Assembly (NCBI GenBank): GCA_038210595.1
Contig: JBBQWN010000047.1
Span: 1 to 14,399, forward strand
Direction of reading: 5' to 3'
DNA from: Glacieibacterium sp038210595
GTDB lineage: Bacteria > Pseudomonadota > Alphaproteobacteria > Sphingomonadales > Sphingomonadaceae
Length of the DNA: 14,399 nucleotides
The first letter of the stretch is position 1, and every line of letters begins with the position of its first letter. Shown here in pieces: positions 1 through 7,574 of the stretch. The translations under genes were made by a program, and so were the position numbers. The notes below the pieces were generated by a model that was not told the DNA's origin, made no database searches, and worked only from the letters and a program-made list of their open reading frames with translations.

Positions 1-3
1 GCC

Positions 4-792
4 ATGCTGCTCGCCATCGACGTCGGCAACACCAACATCGTCTTCGCCCTGTGCGAGGGCGAAGCGATCAAGTGGCGCTGGCGGATTTCCACCGATCACA
101 ACCGCACGGCGGACGAATATGCGGTGTGGCTCAACCAGCTGATGACGCTGGAGCATGTCGAGCGCACGCATATCGATGCCGCCATCATCGCCACCGTCGT
201 ACCGCCGACGCTGTTCAATCTGCAGCGCCTGTGCCGTAAATACTTCAACGTCGAGCCGCTGGTGGTGGCGTTCGGCGATCTCGACTTCGGTATGCGGATC
301 GACCTGCCAAACCCGGGCGAGGCAGGCGCGGACCGCATCGTCAACGCCGTAGCTGCCCATGCCGCGCACCCGGGCGACCTCATCGTCGTCGACTTCGGCA
401 CCGCCACCACCTTCGACGTCGTGGCGGCGGACGGCAGCTACCAGGGCGGCGTCATCGCGCCCGGCATCAACCTGAGCATGGATGCACTCTATGCCGCGGC
501 CGCCAAATTGCCGCGCATTGCGGTCGAGCCGCCAGGCGGCAACGGCGCAGTCATCGGCAAGTCGACCGTCCACGCCATGCAGTCGGGCGTGTTCTGGGGG
601 TATGTCGGCCTCATTGAAGGATTGGTCGCGCGCATTACATCGGAGATCGGGCGTCCCGTAACCGTGATCGCCACCGGCGGCCTCGCCACGCTCTTCAACC
701 GCCATACAAAGGCCATCGATCTGGTCGATGGCGACCTCACCATTCGCGGTTTGATCCGCCTGCACGACCTGAACAACAAGAAAAGAGTTTAA
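4..792 (+). CDS. coaX: type III pantothenate kinase
   Basis: This enzyme phosphorylates pantothenate with ATP, the first committed step of coenzyme A synthesis, in the cytoplasm. The 262-residue length is normal for the CoaX family. Visible family motifs are the N-terminal phosphate-binding DVGNT (residues 6-10, catalytic-type Asp6), GADRIVNA (108-115) and DFGTATTFD (130-138) of the acetate-kinase/Hsp70-like fold, then GGVIAPG (148-154). The ATG at base 4 puts the first beta strand directly at the N terminus, as in homologues, so this start is likely right although little upstream sequence is visible. The stop codon shares one base with the ATG of the RNase J gene (TAATG), which implies co-transcription and coupled translation. 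In related bacteria coaX lies between a biotin-protein ligase gene (downstream of nuo) and rnj; that upstream part would be just outside the window. Confidence 0.96.
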   Translation: MLLAIDVGNTNIVFALCEGEAIKWRWRISTDHNRTADEYAVWLNQLMTLEHVERTHIDAAIIATVVPPTLFNLQRLCRKYFNVEPLVVAFGDLDFGMRIDLPNPGEAGADRIVNAVAAHAAHPGDLIVVDFGTATTFDVVAADGSYQGGVIAPGINLSMDALYAAAAKLPRIAVEPPGGNGAVIGKSTVHAMQSGVFWGYVGLIEGLVARITSEIGRPVTVIATGGLATLFNRHTKAIDLVDGDLTIRGLIRLHDLNNKKRV

Positions 793-2438
793 TGACACCT
801 GGTAAAGAACTGATCTTCCTGCCGCTCGGCGGCTCCGGCGAGATCGGAATGAACGTCAACCTGTACGGCTGCAACGGCAAATGGGTGATGGTCGATCTCG
901 GCATGACCTTCGCCGACCCGAATTATCCTGGCGTCGACCTGATCCTGCCCGACCTCAGTTTCATCGAGGAGCGTCGCAAGGACCTGCTCGGTATCGTGCT
1001 GACCCACGGCCATGAGGACCATATCGGCGCGATCCCCTATCTCGCCGCCGACCTCGGCGTGCCGCTGTACGCGACGCCGTTCACCGCCGGCCTGATCCGC
1101 AAGAAGCTGGAGGAGGAGGGCGGCGACGCTGCCAAGCTCAAGCTCAACATCATCCCGATGGGCGGCTCGCTGCAGCTCGGCGACTTCAAGTTCCGCTATG
1201 CCGCGCTGGCGCACTCGATTCCGGAGGGCAACGCGCTGGTCATCGACACGCCCTATGGCCGCATCTTCCACACCGGAGACTGGAAGCTCGACGACATGCC
1301 CCAGATGGGCACGCCCTCGACGGAGGCGGAACTGCGCGCCATCGGCGATTCCGGCGTGCTGGCAATGGTCGGCGACTCGACCAACGTCTTCAACACCGAG
1401 GCCTCGGGTTCGGAGGAGGGCGTCCGTATCGGCCTCAGCGACCTGATTTCGGCGCGCACCACCGGCCGCGTGTTGGTCACGACGTTCGCGTCGAATGCCG
1501 CCCGCGTGCACACGCTGGGCGAAGTCGCCAAGAGCACCGGGCGTCACCTGGTGCTGGTCGGCCGCTCGATGGACCGCATCACCCAGACGGCGAAGGCCGC
1601 AGGTTACCTGAAGGACCTGCCGCCGATCATGAGTTTCGACGATGCCGCCAAGGCCGATCCGTCATCGCTGCTGATCGTCTGCACCGGCGCGCAGGGCGAA
1701 CCGAACGCGGCGCTCAGCCGGATCGCGGCGGGCAGCCACAGCCACTTGAAGCTCTCGCCCGGCGACCTCGTCGTTTATTCCTCGAAGCAGATCCCGGGCA
1801 ACGAGCTCGCCATCGGCGCGGTCCAGAACGCGCTCGCGGCGCGCGGTATCGAGGTGATCACCGAGAAGCAGGCCCACGTCCACGTCTCCGGCCACCCCGG
1901 CCGCCCGGAGCTCCAGAAAATGTACGAGTGGATTCGCCCCGCGATCGCGATCCCCGTCCACGGCGAGCGCCGCCATATGGAGGCACACGCGACGCTGGCG
2001 CTCGACTGCGGCGTGCCCAAGGCGATGGTGCCGGTCAACGGCGCTGCCATCCGCCTCGCCCCCGACGGTCCGAAGCTGCTTAGCCACGAGAAGGTCGGCC
2101 GGCTGGTGCTTGATGGCGACGTCATCCTGCCCGCCGACGGCGCGACGATGACCCAGCGCCGTCGCATGATGCATAATGGCTATGTCTCGGCGACGATGGT
2201 GCTCGACAAGGCCGGGCGCCTGGCCGCGGCTCCCTCGATCATCATGCAGGGCGTGCCGGTCGAGGAAGACCGAGACGACTTTATCGCCGAAATGGCCGAA
2301 GCGGCGGGCAAGGCGGGCCGGGGCGACTCGCGTAACGCCGAGAAATACGCCGAGGGCATCCGCATCGCGGTCCGCCGCGTCGCCCGCGACTGGACCGGCA
2401 AGAAGCCGGTCACCGACGTGCAGGTGGTGCAGCTCTGA
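792..2438 (+). CDS. rnj: ribonuclease J
   Basis: This is a metallo-beta-lactamase/beta-CASP ribonuclease that processes and degrades mRNA and matures rRNA, with 5'-3' exonuclease and endonuclease activity in the family. The 548-residue length is standard. The zinc-binding signature THGHEDH lies at residues 71-77 (His72, His74, Asp76, His77). Further metal/active-site elements are AHSIPEG (140-146, His141), HTGDWK (160-165, Asp163), GDSTN (194-198), TGAQGEP (298-304), HVSGHP (364-369) and PVHGE (388-392). The C-terminal dimerisation/RNA-contact region follows and looks complete. The ATG overlaps the coaX stop by one base, and an A/G-rich stretch (AAGAAAAGAG) just upstream can serve as ribosome binding site. 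Many alphaproteobacteria carry a single rnj in this same position. Confidence 0.96.
   Translation: MTPGKELIFLPLGGSGEIGMNVNLYGCNGKWVMVDLGMTFADPNYPGVDLILPDLSFIEERRKDLLGIVLTHGHEDHIGAIPYLAADLGVPLYATPFTAGLIRKKLEEEGGDAAKLKLNIIPMGGSLQLGDFKFRYAALAHSIPEGNALVIDTPYGRIFHTGDWKLDDMPQMGTPSTEAELRAIGDSGVLAMVGDSTNVFNTEASGSEEGVRIGLSDLISARTTGRVLVTTFASNAARVHTLGEVAKSTGRHLVLVGRSMDRITQTAKAAGYLKDLPPIMSFDDAAKADPSSLLIVCTGAQGEPNAALSRIAAGSHSHLKLSPGDLVVYSSKQIPGNELAIGAVQNALAARGIEVITEKQAHVHVSGHPGRPELQKMYEWIRPAIAIPVHGERRHMEAHATLALDCGVPKAMVPVNGAAIRLAPDGPKLLSHEKVGRLVLDGDVILPADGATMTQRRRMMHNGYVSATMVLDKAGRLAAAPSIIMQGVPVEEDRDDFIAEMAEAAGKAGRGDSRNAEKYAEGIRIAVRRVARDWTGKKPVTDVQVVQL
2422..2427 (+). promoter_or_regulatory. ribosome binding site for the CTG-started DUF1467 gene
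   Basis: AGGTGG lies seven bases before the CTG at 2435, inside the end of rnj. The spacing is suitable for a Shine-Dalgarno sequence, and it is the main local argument that translation of the DUF1467 protein starts at this rare CTG. The bases also encode RNase J, so the match could be coincidental. Confidence 0.45.
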
Positions 2439-2695
2439 GGCCGGTTTCCGCCTTCGCCATCTACTGCCTGTTCTGGATGCTGACGCTGTTCGCGGTGTTG
2501 CCGTGGGGCGTCCGCACCAGCGACGAGGCGGGTGTCGCGCGCGGGCTAGGCGAGGCCGACAGCGCGCCCGCCAACCCGATGCTGTGGAAGAAGGCGGCGT
2601 GGACGACGGTGATCGCGACGGCGCTGTTCGCGCTGTTCTACGCCAATTACACCGCCGGCTGGGTGACGCTCGACGATATCCCCGGCTGGGGCTAG
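2435..2695 (+). CDS. DUF1467 family membrane protein (CTG start)
   Basis: This small inner-membrane protein of unknown function has two predicted membrane segments, about residues 6-24 and 54-72, and about 86 residues. The family is found mainly in alphaproteobacteria next to rnj and often before proS. The only in-frame ATG is at 2477, and using it would remove the first half of the first membrane segment. The frame upstream continues with RPVSAFAIYCLFW, which fits the conserved family N terminus that normally follows the initiator Met. The codon before it is CTG at 2435, overlapping the rnj stop as CTGA where relatives would have ATGA, with AGGTGG seven bases upstream. I therefore choose CTG; the 72-residue ATG form (2477-2695) is the alternative. 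The stop overlaps the convergent ACT-protein stop as CTAG. Family identity is by recognition of the sequence pattern, function unknown. Confidence 0.8.
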   Translation: MRPVSAFAIYCLFWMLTLFAVLPWGVRTSDEAGVARGLGEADSAPANPMLWKKAAWTTVIATALFALFYANYTAGWVTLDDIPGWG

Positions 2696-3213
2696 CCCTT
2701 CGCGGCGACGGTGAAGTCGACCATGATGTCGCCGGAGATGCGCTCCAGCGCGTCGCGGACCGCATCGCTGCCGACGGCATCGGGCACCGACAGCACCGCC
2801 TCGGCGCGGAACAGCCGTTCGCCGGACCAGGAGCCGTGCTCGGCGGTGCTGGTGAAGGCGTCGATGTTGACCCCCAGCGCGGCCAGCGCGGCGGTGACCT
2901 CGCGGACGATGCCGGGCCGGTCCTGCCCGACGACTTCCAGGGTCAGGGCGTGGCCGGCCGCGGCAGCCGCGGCTCCGGCCTCGACGATGGTGACCGTCAG
3001 CCCGGCCGCGTCGATGGCGCGGACCGCGTCCGCCAGCGCCGGCAGGCGCTCGGCAGGCAGCTCGACCAGCACCGAGCCGACATATTTGCCGCCCAGCCGG
3101 GCCAGGTGACTTTCCAGCCAGTTGCCGCCGGCCGCCAGCACGGCATCGGCCAGCGTGCCGGTCAGGCCGGGCCGGTCGCTGCCAACGACGGTCAGGATCA
3201 CGCTCGTCGTCAC
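2692..3213 (-). CDS. double ACT-domain protein, GcvR-like
   Basis: This 173-residue protein consists of two ACT domains, about residues 4-78 and 90-168. Each begins with the same signature: GSDRPGLTG at 11-19 and GQDRPGIVRE at 96-105. The layout matches the GcvR group (glycine cleavage system repressor accessory protein), whose E. coli member binds glycine and controls GcvA. ACT pairs of this type are small-molecule sensors without a DNA-binding domain, so the actual target here is unknown. An alanine run (79-87) links the domains. It starts at GTG, whose bases overlap the stop of the upstream coiled-coil gene (GTGA), with AGGGA about eight bases before. That makes it the last gene of a coupled three-gene operon. 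No gcv gene is visible nearby, so I do not assign the symbol gcvR. Confidence 0.85.
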   Translation of the reverse strand: MTTSVILTVVGSDRPGLTGTLADAVLAAGGNWLESHLARLGGKYVGSVLVELPAERLPALADAVRAIDAAGLTVTIVEAGAAAAAAGHALTLEVVGQDRPGIVREVTAALAALGVNIDAFTSTAEHGSWSGERLFRAEAVLSVPDAVGSDAVRDALERISGDIMVDFTVAAKG

Positions 3214-5654
3214 CGCAATTTCCCTGTCGCTTCGGCCAGCACGACATACAGCTTGCCGATGTCGCTGGTCAGCAGCGTGACGGCCAGCGCCTTGCCTTCG
3301 CGGTCGGTGTTGACCCGGCCGAGCAGGGTTTCGAATTCGGTGATGAAGCGCACGACCTGTTCGCGGAATGGATCGTCATGGCTGAAGTGGCGCGAAATCT
3401 TGCGCGCCGAGCCGGCGTCGAGCAGCTTTGCCGCGCGCCGCGCGAAGACGCCGCGGTCGCCGCGCAAATAGTCGGTCCACGCCGCATCGCCGACCTCCAC
3501 CTCCAGCAGATGGGCGATATCGATGGCGGCGGCGTTCAGCGACACCACGAGATCCTGCGAACGCCGGGCAAGGTCGTCGCGCAACTTGACGTCGTAGGCG
3601 GTGTCGACCTGATCGATCCGCGCCTCGACGGTGGCGACGGTCTGGGCGAGACCGAGCAGGCGCTGGCTGACGCGGTCCGACGCGCCCTGGGCGGCGCTGG
3701 CGGCGCGGTCGGTAGCGGCCTTGACCGCTTCCAACTCGGCGCGAATCGGGTCGCCGAAGGCCGCCCGCGCGGTGTTGCCGCCGGCCTCGTGCAGCGCCTG
3801 CTGCGCCTCGGCAACGACGGCGTCCAGCGTCTCGCGCATCGTGCCCGCGGTGGCGGCGGCGACCTCGCGGACGCGGCCGAGCACCTCGATCAATTGGTTC
3901 GATGCGGTCACGGCACCCGTGCCCGTCGCGGTCTCGACATCGGCGGCGATGGCGCGGGCGTCGGTCAGGCGGCCGGCGATGCGCTCTACGACGGCGTCGG
4001 TCAGGTCGACCGGCGCGATTAGCGCGGTCAGGCGGTCGCGGACCGCACCGACATCGTCGGCGAGCGCACGGACACCGTCATGGCTGGCCGGAAGGTCGCT
4101 GCCCAGGCTGCGGATCGCCGCCGTGGCCGCCTCCTGCAGCCGCGCCACCGAGGCCTCGATTTCGCCGACCGTCGCCTGCGTGCCGGCGAGCGGCAGGCTG
4201 AAATGGTCGACCGCGTCCCGGACCCGGGCAAGCACTTCGATCAGGCGGGTGGACGCTGAAACGGCGCCGGTTCCGGTGGCAGCCTCGACATCCGCGGCGG
4301 CGGCCCGGGCCTCGACTAACCCGGCGCCGATGCGCTGGACGGTCGCATGAGTCATGTCGACCGGAGCTATCAACGCGGCAAGATGGTCGCGAACGAGGCC
4401 GACATCTTCGGCCAGGGCGCGGACGCCGCCGTGGCTGGCGGGCAGGTCGCTGCCGAGGCTGCGGATCGCCGCGGATGCGGACACCTGAAGCCGGGCGACA
4501 GCGTCCTCGATCTCGCCGACGACACCCTGGGTGACACCGAGCGGATCGCCGAGCCGGTGGACGGTCTCGCGGACGCCGTCCATGCGGTGGCTGAGCGTGT
4601 CGAGGACGGCGTTGCCGGCGGCGGTGGCGTTGCCGAGCTTGGCGTCGAGCACCTGGAAGCTGCGCTCGACCGTGTCGATGAACATCTTGGAGCGGGCGTC
4701 CTGCTCGCTCAGCGACTGGCCGAGCGTATCGGCGGCTTCGAGCAGGCGGTCGAGACGGCCCTGCATGACCCGCATCGCCTCGCCGCCGATATGATCGAGC
4801 GCGACGCGGGCCTGGTCGACGCTGGCGAGCAGCGACGCGGTTTGCGCGTCGACCCCGGCACGGGTGGTGTCGAGTGCGGCGGTGGTAGCGATCAGCGCGG
4901 CATCGGCGTCGGCCCGCAGTGCGGCACCCTGCTCACCGACGCGGGCGGCAGTACGATCGGCAAGCGTGCCGAGCGCGGCGAGCCGTTCCTGCGCGCCGGC
5001 TACAGCCGCCTGATGCCGGGCACCGGCATCCTCGGTCGCGGCGGCCAGGCCGGTCAGCATGGTTTCAAGCTCGCCGAGCTGCCGCTTCGACTCGCGGCCA
5101 CTGTTGTCGAGCAGGGTCGTGAGGCGCTGCGCCCGTGCATCGGCCTCAGGTAACGAATCGGTCAGTGCCAAGCCGGCGTCCCGGGCGCGAGTGGCGCTCT
5201 CCACCAGTCGCCCGGCCGCCGTATCGAGGTGGGTGGCGCTTGCACTCAGCCCGCCACCCTGCACCGCTGCGGCATCGCGCAGCGCCGCGACCCGCTCGCC
5301 AATGCGGTCGAGCATCGTGTCGACCGCCTCTAGGTCGCGGGCGATGCTGAGCGTCGCCGCCATCGCCGCGCCGTGCCGCTGCTCGATTGCCAGCAGCGCC
5401 TGGTGGGTCTGCGGCCGCTGGCGCAGCGCGACCTGCAGCGCTAGCACCGCCACCGCGAGCGGCGGTAGCATCTGCAGGACGAACGATCCGAAGATTACAA
5501 GGCTCTCTCGCACCGGCTGGTTGGACAGCGTCGCATAGTCCTGCGCGCCCGCCGTCGTGATGGCGGCGGCGGCACCGAGCCAGACGAGCGCAGCTGCGAA
5601 CAGCAGCAGGGCCGGCCAGCGTCGCGGCCGCTCGTCTAAGTCGTCGTCGCTCAT
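3210..5654 (-). CDS. membrane-anchored coiled-coil protein with tandem repeat
   Basis: I do not recognise this 814-residue protein as a characterised family. Two hydrophobic segments (about 14-36 and 50-76) follow a short acidic/basic cytoplasmic start. From about residue 80 to 720 it is almost entirely Ala-rich heptad-like sequence with very few aromatics or prolines, typical of a long helical rod resembling the stalks of chemoreceptors or apolipoprotein-like helices. Residues 361-477 and 478-594 are a direct tandem repeat of 117 residues (about 70% identical by hand count). The last roughly 90 residues (725-814) differ: they are rich in charged and aromatic residues, contain WTDYLRGDRGVFARR, and look like a folded, conserved domain. 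No chemoreceptor hairpin motif, MotA/ExbB or SMC motif is seen. It begins at ATG overlapping the CDP-alcohol transferase stop (ATGA) with a clear AAGGGG ribosome site. A structural or scaffolding envelope role is inference. Confidence 0.85.
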   Translation of the reverse strand: MSDDDLDERPRRWPALLLFAAALVWLGAAAAITTAGAQDYATLSNQPVRESLVIFGSFVLQMLPPLAVAVLALQVALRQRPQTHQALLAIEQRHGAAMAATLSIARDLEAVDTMLDRIGERVAALRDAAAVQGGGLSASATHLDTAAGRLVESATRARDAGLALTDSLPEADARAQRLTTLLDNSGRESKRQLGELETMLTGLAAATEDAGARHQAAVAGAQERLAALGTLADRTAARVGEQGAALRADADAALIATTAALDTTRAGVDAQTASLLASVDQARVALDHIGGEAMRVMQGRLDRLLEAADTLGQSLSEQDARSKMFIDTVERSFQVLDAKLGNATAAGNAVLDTLSHRMDGVRETVHRLGDPLGVTQGVVGEIEDAVARLQVSASAAIRSLGSDLPASHGGVRALAEDVGLVRDHLAALIAPVDMTHATVQRIGAGLVEARAAAADVEAATGTGAVSASTRLIEVLARVRDAVDHFSLPLAGTQATVGEIEASVARLQEAATAAIRSLGSDLPASHDGVRALADDVGAVRDRLTALIAPVDLTDAVVERIAGRLTDARAIAADVETATGTGAVTASNQLIEVLGRVREVAAATAGTMRETLDAVVAEAQQALHEAGGNTARAAFGDPIRAELEAVKAATDRAASAAQGASDRVSQRLLGLAQTVATVEARIDQVDTAYDVKLRDDLARRSQDLVVSLNAAAIDIAHLLEVEVGDAAWTDYLRGDRGVFARRAAKLLDAGSARKISRHFSHDDPFREQVVRFITEFETLLGRVNTDREGKALAVTLLTSDIGKLYVVLAEATGKLR
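3873..4223 (-). repeat. tandem repeat unit 2 in coiled-coil gene
   Basis: This is the second 351-base copy, encoding residues 478-594 and directly abutting unit 1. The peptide blocks AIRSLGSDLPASH (513-525) and TGTGAV (577-582) recur exactly 117 residues after their counterparts. Synonymous and replacement differences show that the duplication is not recent. Confidence 0.85.
4224..4574 (-). repeat. tandem repeat unit 1 in coiled-coil gene
   Basis: This is the first 351-base copy of an in-frame tandem duplication encoding residues 361-477 of the coiled-coil protein. It matches the adjacent unit at constant 351-base offset, for example the block encoding AIRSLGSDLPASH at residues 396-408. Confidence 0.85.
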
Positions 5655-6538
5655 TCCGCCCCTTTGAACCCGCTATCCCCTCCCGGTCGGCGGTGGTTCC
5701 GGTGTAGCACCGCGGCTTCGCCCGCGACAATGCGCGCTTCGGCATTTCGCAAGCCGATTGTCACGAAAACGGCATAAATATTCAGCCCGACCAGTTCCCA
5801 CCACCAGAACCATTCGGCATGTCCGATCAGGCAGAATAGCGGCAGTGCCAGCGTCCGGCCGTTTGCCGAGAGCGGCTGCAGCCCGCGCACCCAGGGCGCG
5901 GTCGCCGCCAGCGCGGCGGGCAGCCGCGACGGGTCCGCGCGTAACGCTGCATCGAGCGGTCCGGCGCCACTGACTAGCCGCTCCAGCGCATTGTGCCCTT
6001 GCTCAAGGAAGTTCCCCGTGGCTGGCCGGGCGCGCGATCCGAAATGACCCTGCCAGCGCCGCACCCAGGCGTCCCGCACACCCTCGTAATAGGCCGCCTG
6101 GAACGCATGCGCCGCGCCCGCGGTCAGGCACAGGGTCAGTTTGTCGCCCCAGTCCGGAAAGCTTGTCGCCACCGGAATTAATATGGCGAAGAACGCCAGA
6201 TAGTCGCACACCCCATCGACCAGTCGCCCCAGCGCCGAAGCCCGGCCGGTGGCGCGCGCCAGCTGGCCGTCGAGGCCGTCGCAGACATGCCATACCACGG
6301 TCAGCGTGAAGCCAAGCAGAACCATCCCGGGCGACCGCCAATAGTGATAGGCGGTGCCGGCTCCGCCCGCGAAGGCCAACCCGATGATCGACACGGTATT
6401 GGGGTGGATGCGGGCGCGCACCGCCCACGGCAGCAATGCGGCACTCAGCCGGTGCACGACGAACCGGTTGGTCGGATCCTCGATGGCTGCAGGGCGGCTG
6501 GTATCGGGCACGTCGGCAAGGCCTAGGAGCGCCGCCAA
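5651..6538 (-). CDS. CDP-alcohol phosphatidyltransferase family protein
   Basis: This is an integral membrane enzyme of the CDP-alcohol phosphatidyltransferase family, which moves a substituted phosphate group from a CDP-linked donor to an alcohol acceptor in phospholipid or related lipid synthesis. The full family signature is present: Asp87-xx-Asp90-Gly91-xx-Ala94-Arg95, then Gly104-xxx-Asp108-xxx-Asp112. These are the metal- and CDP-binding residues, with Asp112 the expected catalytic base. At 295 residues it is longer than minimal pgsA/pssA enzymes and has hydrophobic segments around 45-65, 70-86, 112-125 and in the C-terminal half. The acceptor alcohol cannot be told from sequence, so no gene symbol is given. 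The longest frame starts with TTG at 6538; GTG at codon 10 is an alternative and neither has a strong ribosome site. It is the first gene of the minus-strand operon, and its stop overlaps the next start. Confidence 0.88.
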   Translation of the reverse strand: MAALLGLADVPDTSRPAAIEDPTNRFVVHRLSAALLPWAVRARIHPNTVSIIGLAFAGGAGTAYHYWRSPGMVLLGFTLTVVWHVCDGLDGQLARATGRASALGRLVDGVCDYLAFFAILIPVATSFPDWGDKLTLCLTAGAAHAFQAAYYEGVRDAWVRRWQGHFGSRARPATGNFLEQGHNALERLVSGAGPLDAALRADPSRLPAALAATAPWVRGLQPLSANGRTLALPLFCLIGHAEWFWWWELVGLNIYAVFVTIGLRNAEARIVAGEAAVLHRNHRRPGGDSGFKGAE

Positions 6539-6557
6539 GCGCTGGCAACCCTGCAGT

Positions 6558-6577
6558 ATTCACAGCCTGTTCACGGC
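6558..6577 (+). promoter_or_regulatory. candidate response-regulator operator (11-bp direct repeat)
   Basis: TTCAC occurs at 6559-6563 and again at 6570-6574, an 11-base period. The flanks are also similar (ATTCACAGC versus GTTCACGGC, 7 of 9 bases equal). OmpR/PhoP-type regulators bind such direct half-sites spaced one helical turn apart. The site sits 23 bases before the PepSY gene that opens the two-component operon and just outside the divergent transferase gene, so it could serve autoregulation of either or both. Assignment to this regulator is inference from position and spacing. Confidence 0.4.
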
Positions 6578-6599
6578 GCGAACCCTATGCCAAACGTCC

Positions 6600-6890
6600 A
6601 TGGTGTCGAAGCTTTTCCTTGCCCTTGTGGCGCTGTTTGCCGCTGGCTTGCCGATCCTTCCGGTGGCGGCGCAGACGCCGTTGGCGGCTCAGGTTGGGAG
6701 GCCGCCGCTCTTGCCGTTTTCGGAGATCAAGGCCCGGGCTGATCGTGCCGTTGGCGGCCGTCTGATCGGCACCGACTATGATCCAGACAGTTTGATCTAC
6801 CAGATGCGCTATATGCGCGGCAGCGAGGTGGTCGATGTCGTCGTCGATGCTCGCACGGGCCAGATTCTCGGGCGTCGAGGGAGTAGGTAG
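6600..6890 (+). CDS. periplasmic PepSY-domain protein
   Basis: This 96-residue secreted protein has an N-terminal signal peptide: Lys4, then a hydrophobic stretch to about residue 20, with likely cleavage after VAA at 22-24. The mature part is a single PepSY-like domain with the typical pattern EIKARADRAVGGRLIG (42-57), paired strands around IYQMRYMRG (66-74) and VVDVVVDARTGQIL (77-90). PepSY domains are small periplasmic modules found as inhibitors or as partners of sensor kinases. The gene shares one base with the response-regulator start (TAGTG), so it is the first gene of the operon and is plausibly an input or modulator of the kinase. No good ribosome site precedes the ATG; initiation may be leaderless or weak. 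The function is inference from domain and context. Confidence 0.82.
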   Translation: MVSKLFLALVALFAAGLPILPVAAQTPLAAQVGRPPLLPFSEIKARADRAVGGRLIGTDYDPDSLIYQMRYMRGSEVVDVVVDARTGQILGRRGSR

Positions 6891-7549
6891 TGCGCGTACT
6901 GGTGGTTGAGGATGAGCCCAATCTGCTGCGGCAGCTGAAGGGTGCGCTGGAAGGCGCGGGCTATGCGATCGACACCGCCAGCGATGGCGAGGACGCGCAT
7001 TACCTTGGCGCGACCGAGAATTATGACGCGGTCATCCTCGATCTCGGTCTGCCCGAGGTTGATGGCCTGACCGTGCTCGACCGCTGGCGCAAGGAAGGGC
7101 GGACAGCGCCGGTGCTGGTTCTGACCGCGCGCGACAGCTGGTCCGACAAGGTCGCCGGCCTCGATGCCGGTGCCGACGATTATCTGGCCAAGCCGTTCCA
7201 GACCGAGGAACTGATTGCCCGGTTGCGCGCCCTCATCCGCCGCTCGACCGGCAATGCCTCGTCGGAGCTGACCGCGGGTGACGTCCGCCTAGACACGCGT
7301 TCGGGGCGCGTCACACTTGACGGCGAGCCGGTCAAGTTGACGGCGCAGGAGTTCAAGCTCCTCAGCTATCTCATGCATCACAAGGGCAAGGTGGTCAGCC
7401 GGACAGAGTTGATCGAGCACATCTACGATCAGGATTTCGACCGAGATTCGAACACCATCGAGGTGTTCATCACGCGCATCCGCAAGAAGCTGGGTGCCGA
7501 GCTCATCAGCACCACTCGCGGCCTTGGCTATAGCCTCGACGTCGCCTGA
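6890..7549 (+). CDS. OmpR-family two-component response regulator
   Basis: This is a DNA-binding response regulator of 219 residues. The N-terminal receiver domain carries the acidic pocket Glu7-Asp8, the phospho-acceptor Asp51 in ILDLGLPEVDG, Thr79 in LVLTARD and Lys101 in DDYLAKPF. A short linker leads to an OmpR/PhoB-type winged helix from about 125, with the conserved run LTAQEFKLLSYL and the C-terminal TTRGLGYSLD. It most resembles the PhoP/QseB-like branch. The start is GTG, overlapping the PepSY stop by one base and preceded by a GAGGGAG ribosome site. Its partner is the kinase gene just downstream. The regulon is unknown; the repeat at 6558-6577 is a candidate autoregulatory site. Confidence 0.95.
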   Translation: MRVLVVEDEPNLLRQLKGALEGAGYAIDTASDGEDAHYLGATENYDAVILDLGLPEVDGLTVLDRWRKEGRTAPVLVLTARDSWSDKVAGLDAGADDYLAKPFQTEELIARLRALIRRSTGNASSELTAGDVRLDTRSGRVTLDGEPVKLTAQEFKLLSYLMHHKGKVVSRTELIEHIYDQDFDRDSNTIEVFITRIRKKLGAELISTTRGLGYSLDVA

Positions 7550-7574
7550 AGCGGGGTTCGGTGACGCGGCGGCG

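Noticed and set aside
789..1547. 252-codon frame on the minus strand within rnj
   Set aside because: It is a shadow frame opposite the certain RNase J gene, with composition typical of reverse-strand reading in G+C-rich DNA.
2176..3471. 431-codon plus-strand frame across rnj, DUF1467 and the ACT gene
   Set aside because: It crosses four recognised genes on both strands, and its Arg/Gly/Ala-rich product matches nothing.
7494..7574. Upstream GTG start for the sensor kinase
   Set aside because: It would overlap the regulator gene by 56 bases and add a low-complexity N terminus ahead of a normal first membrane helix; it remains possible but less likely.
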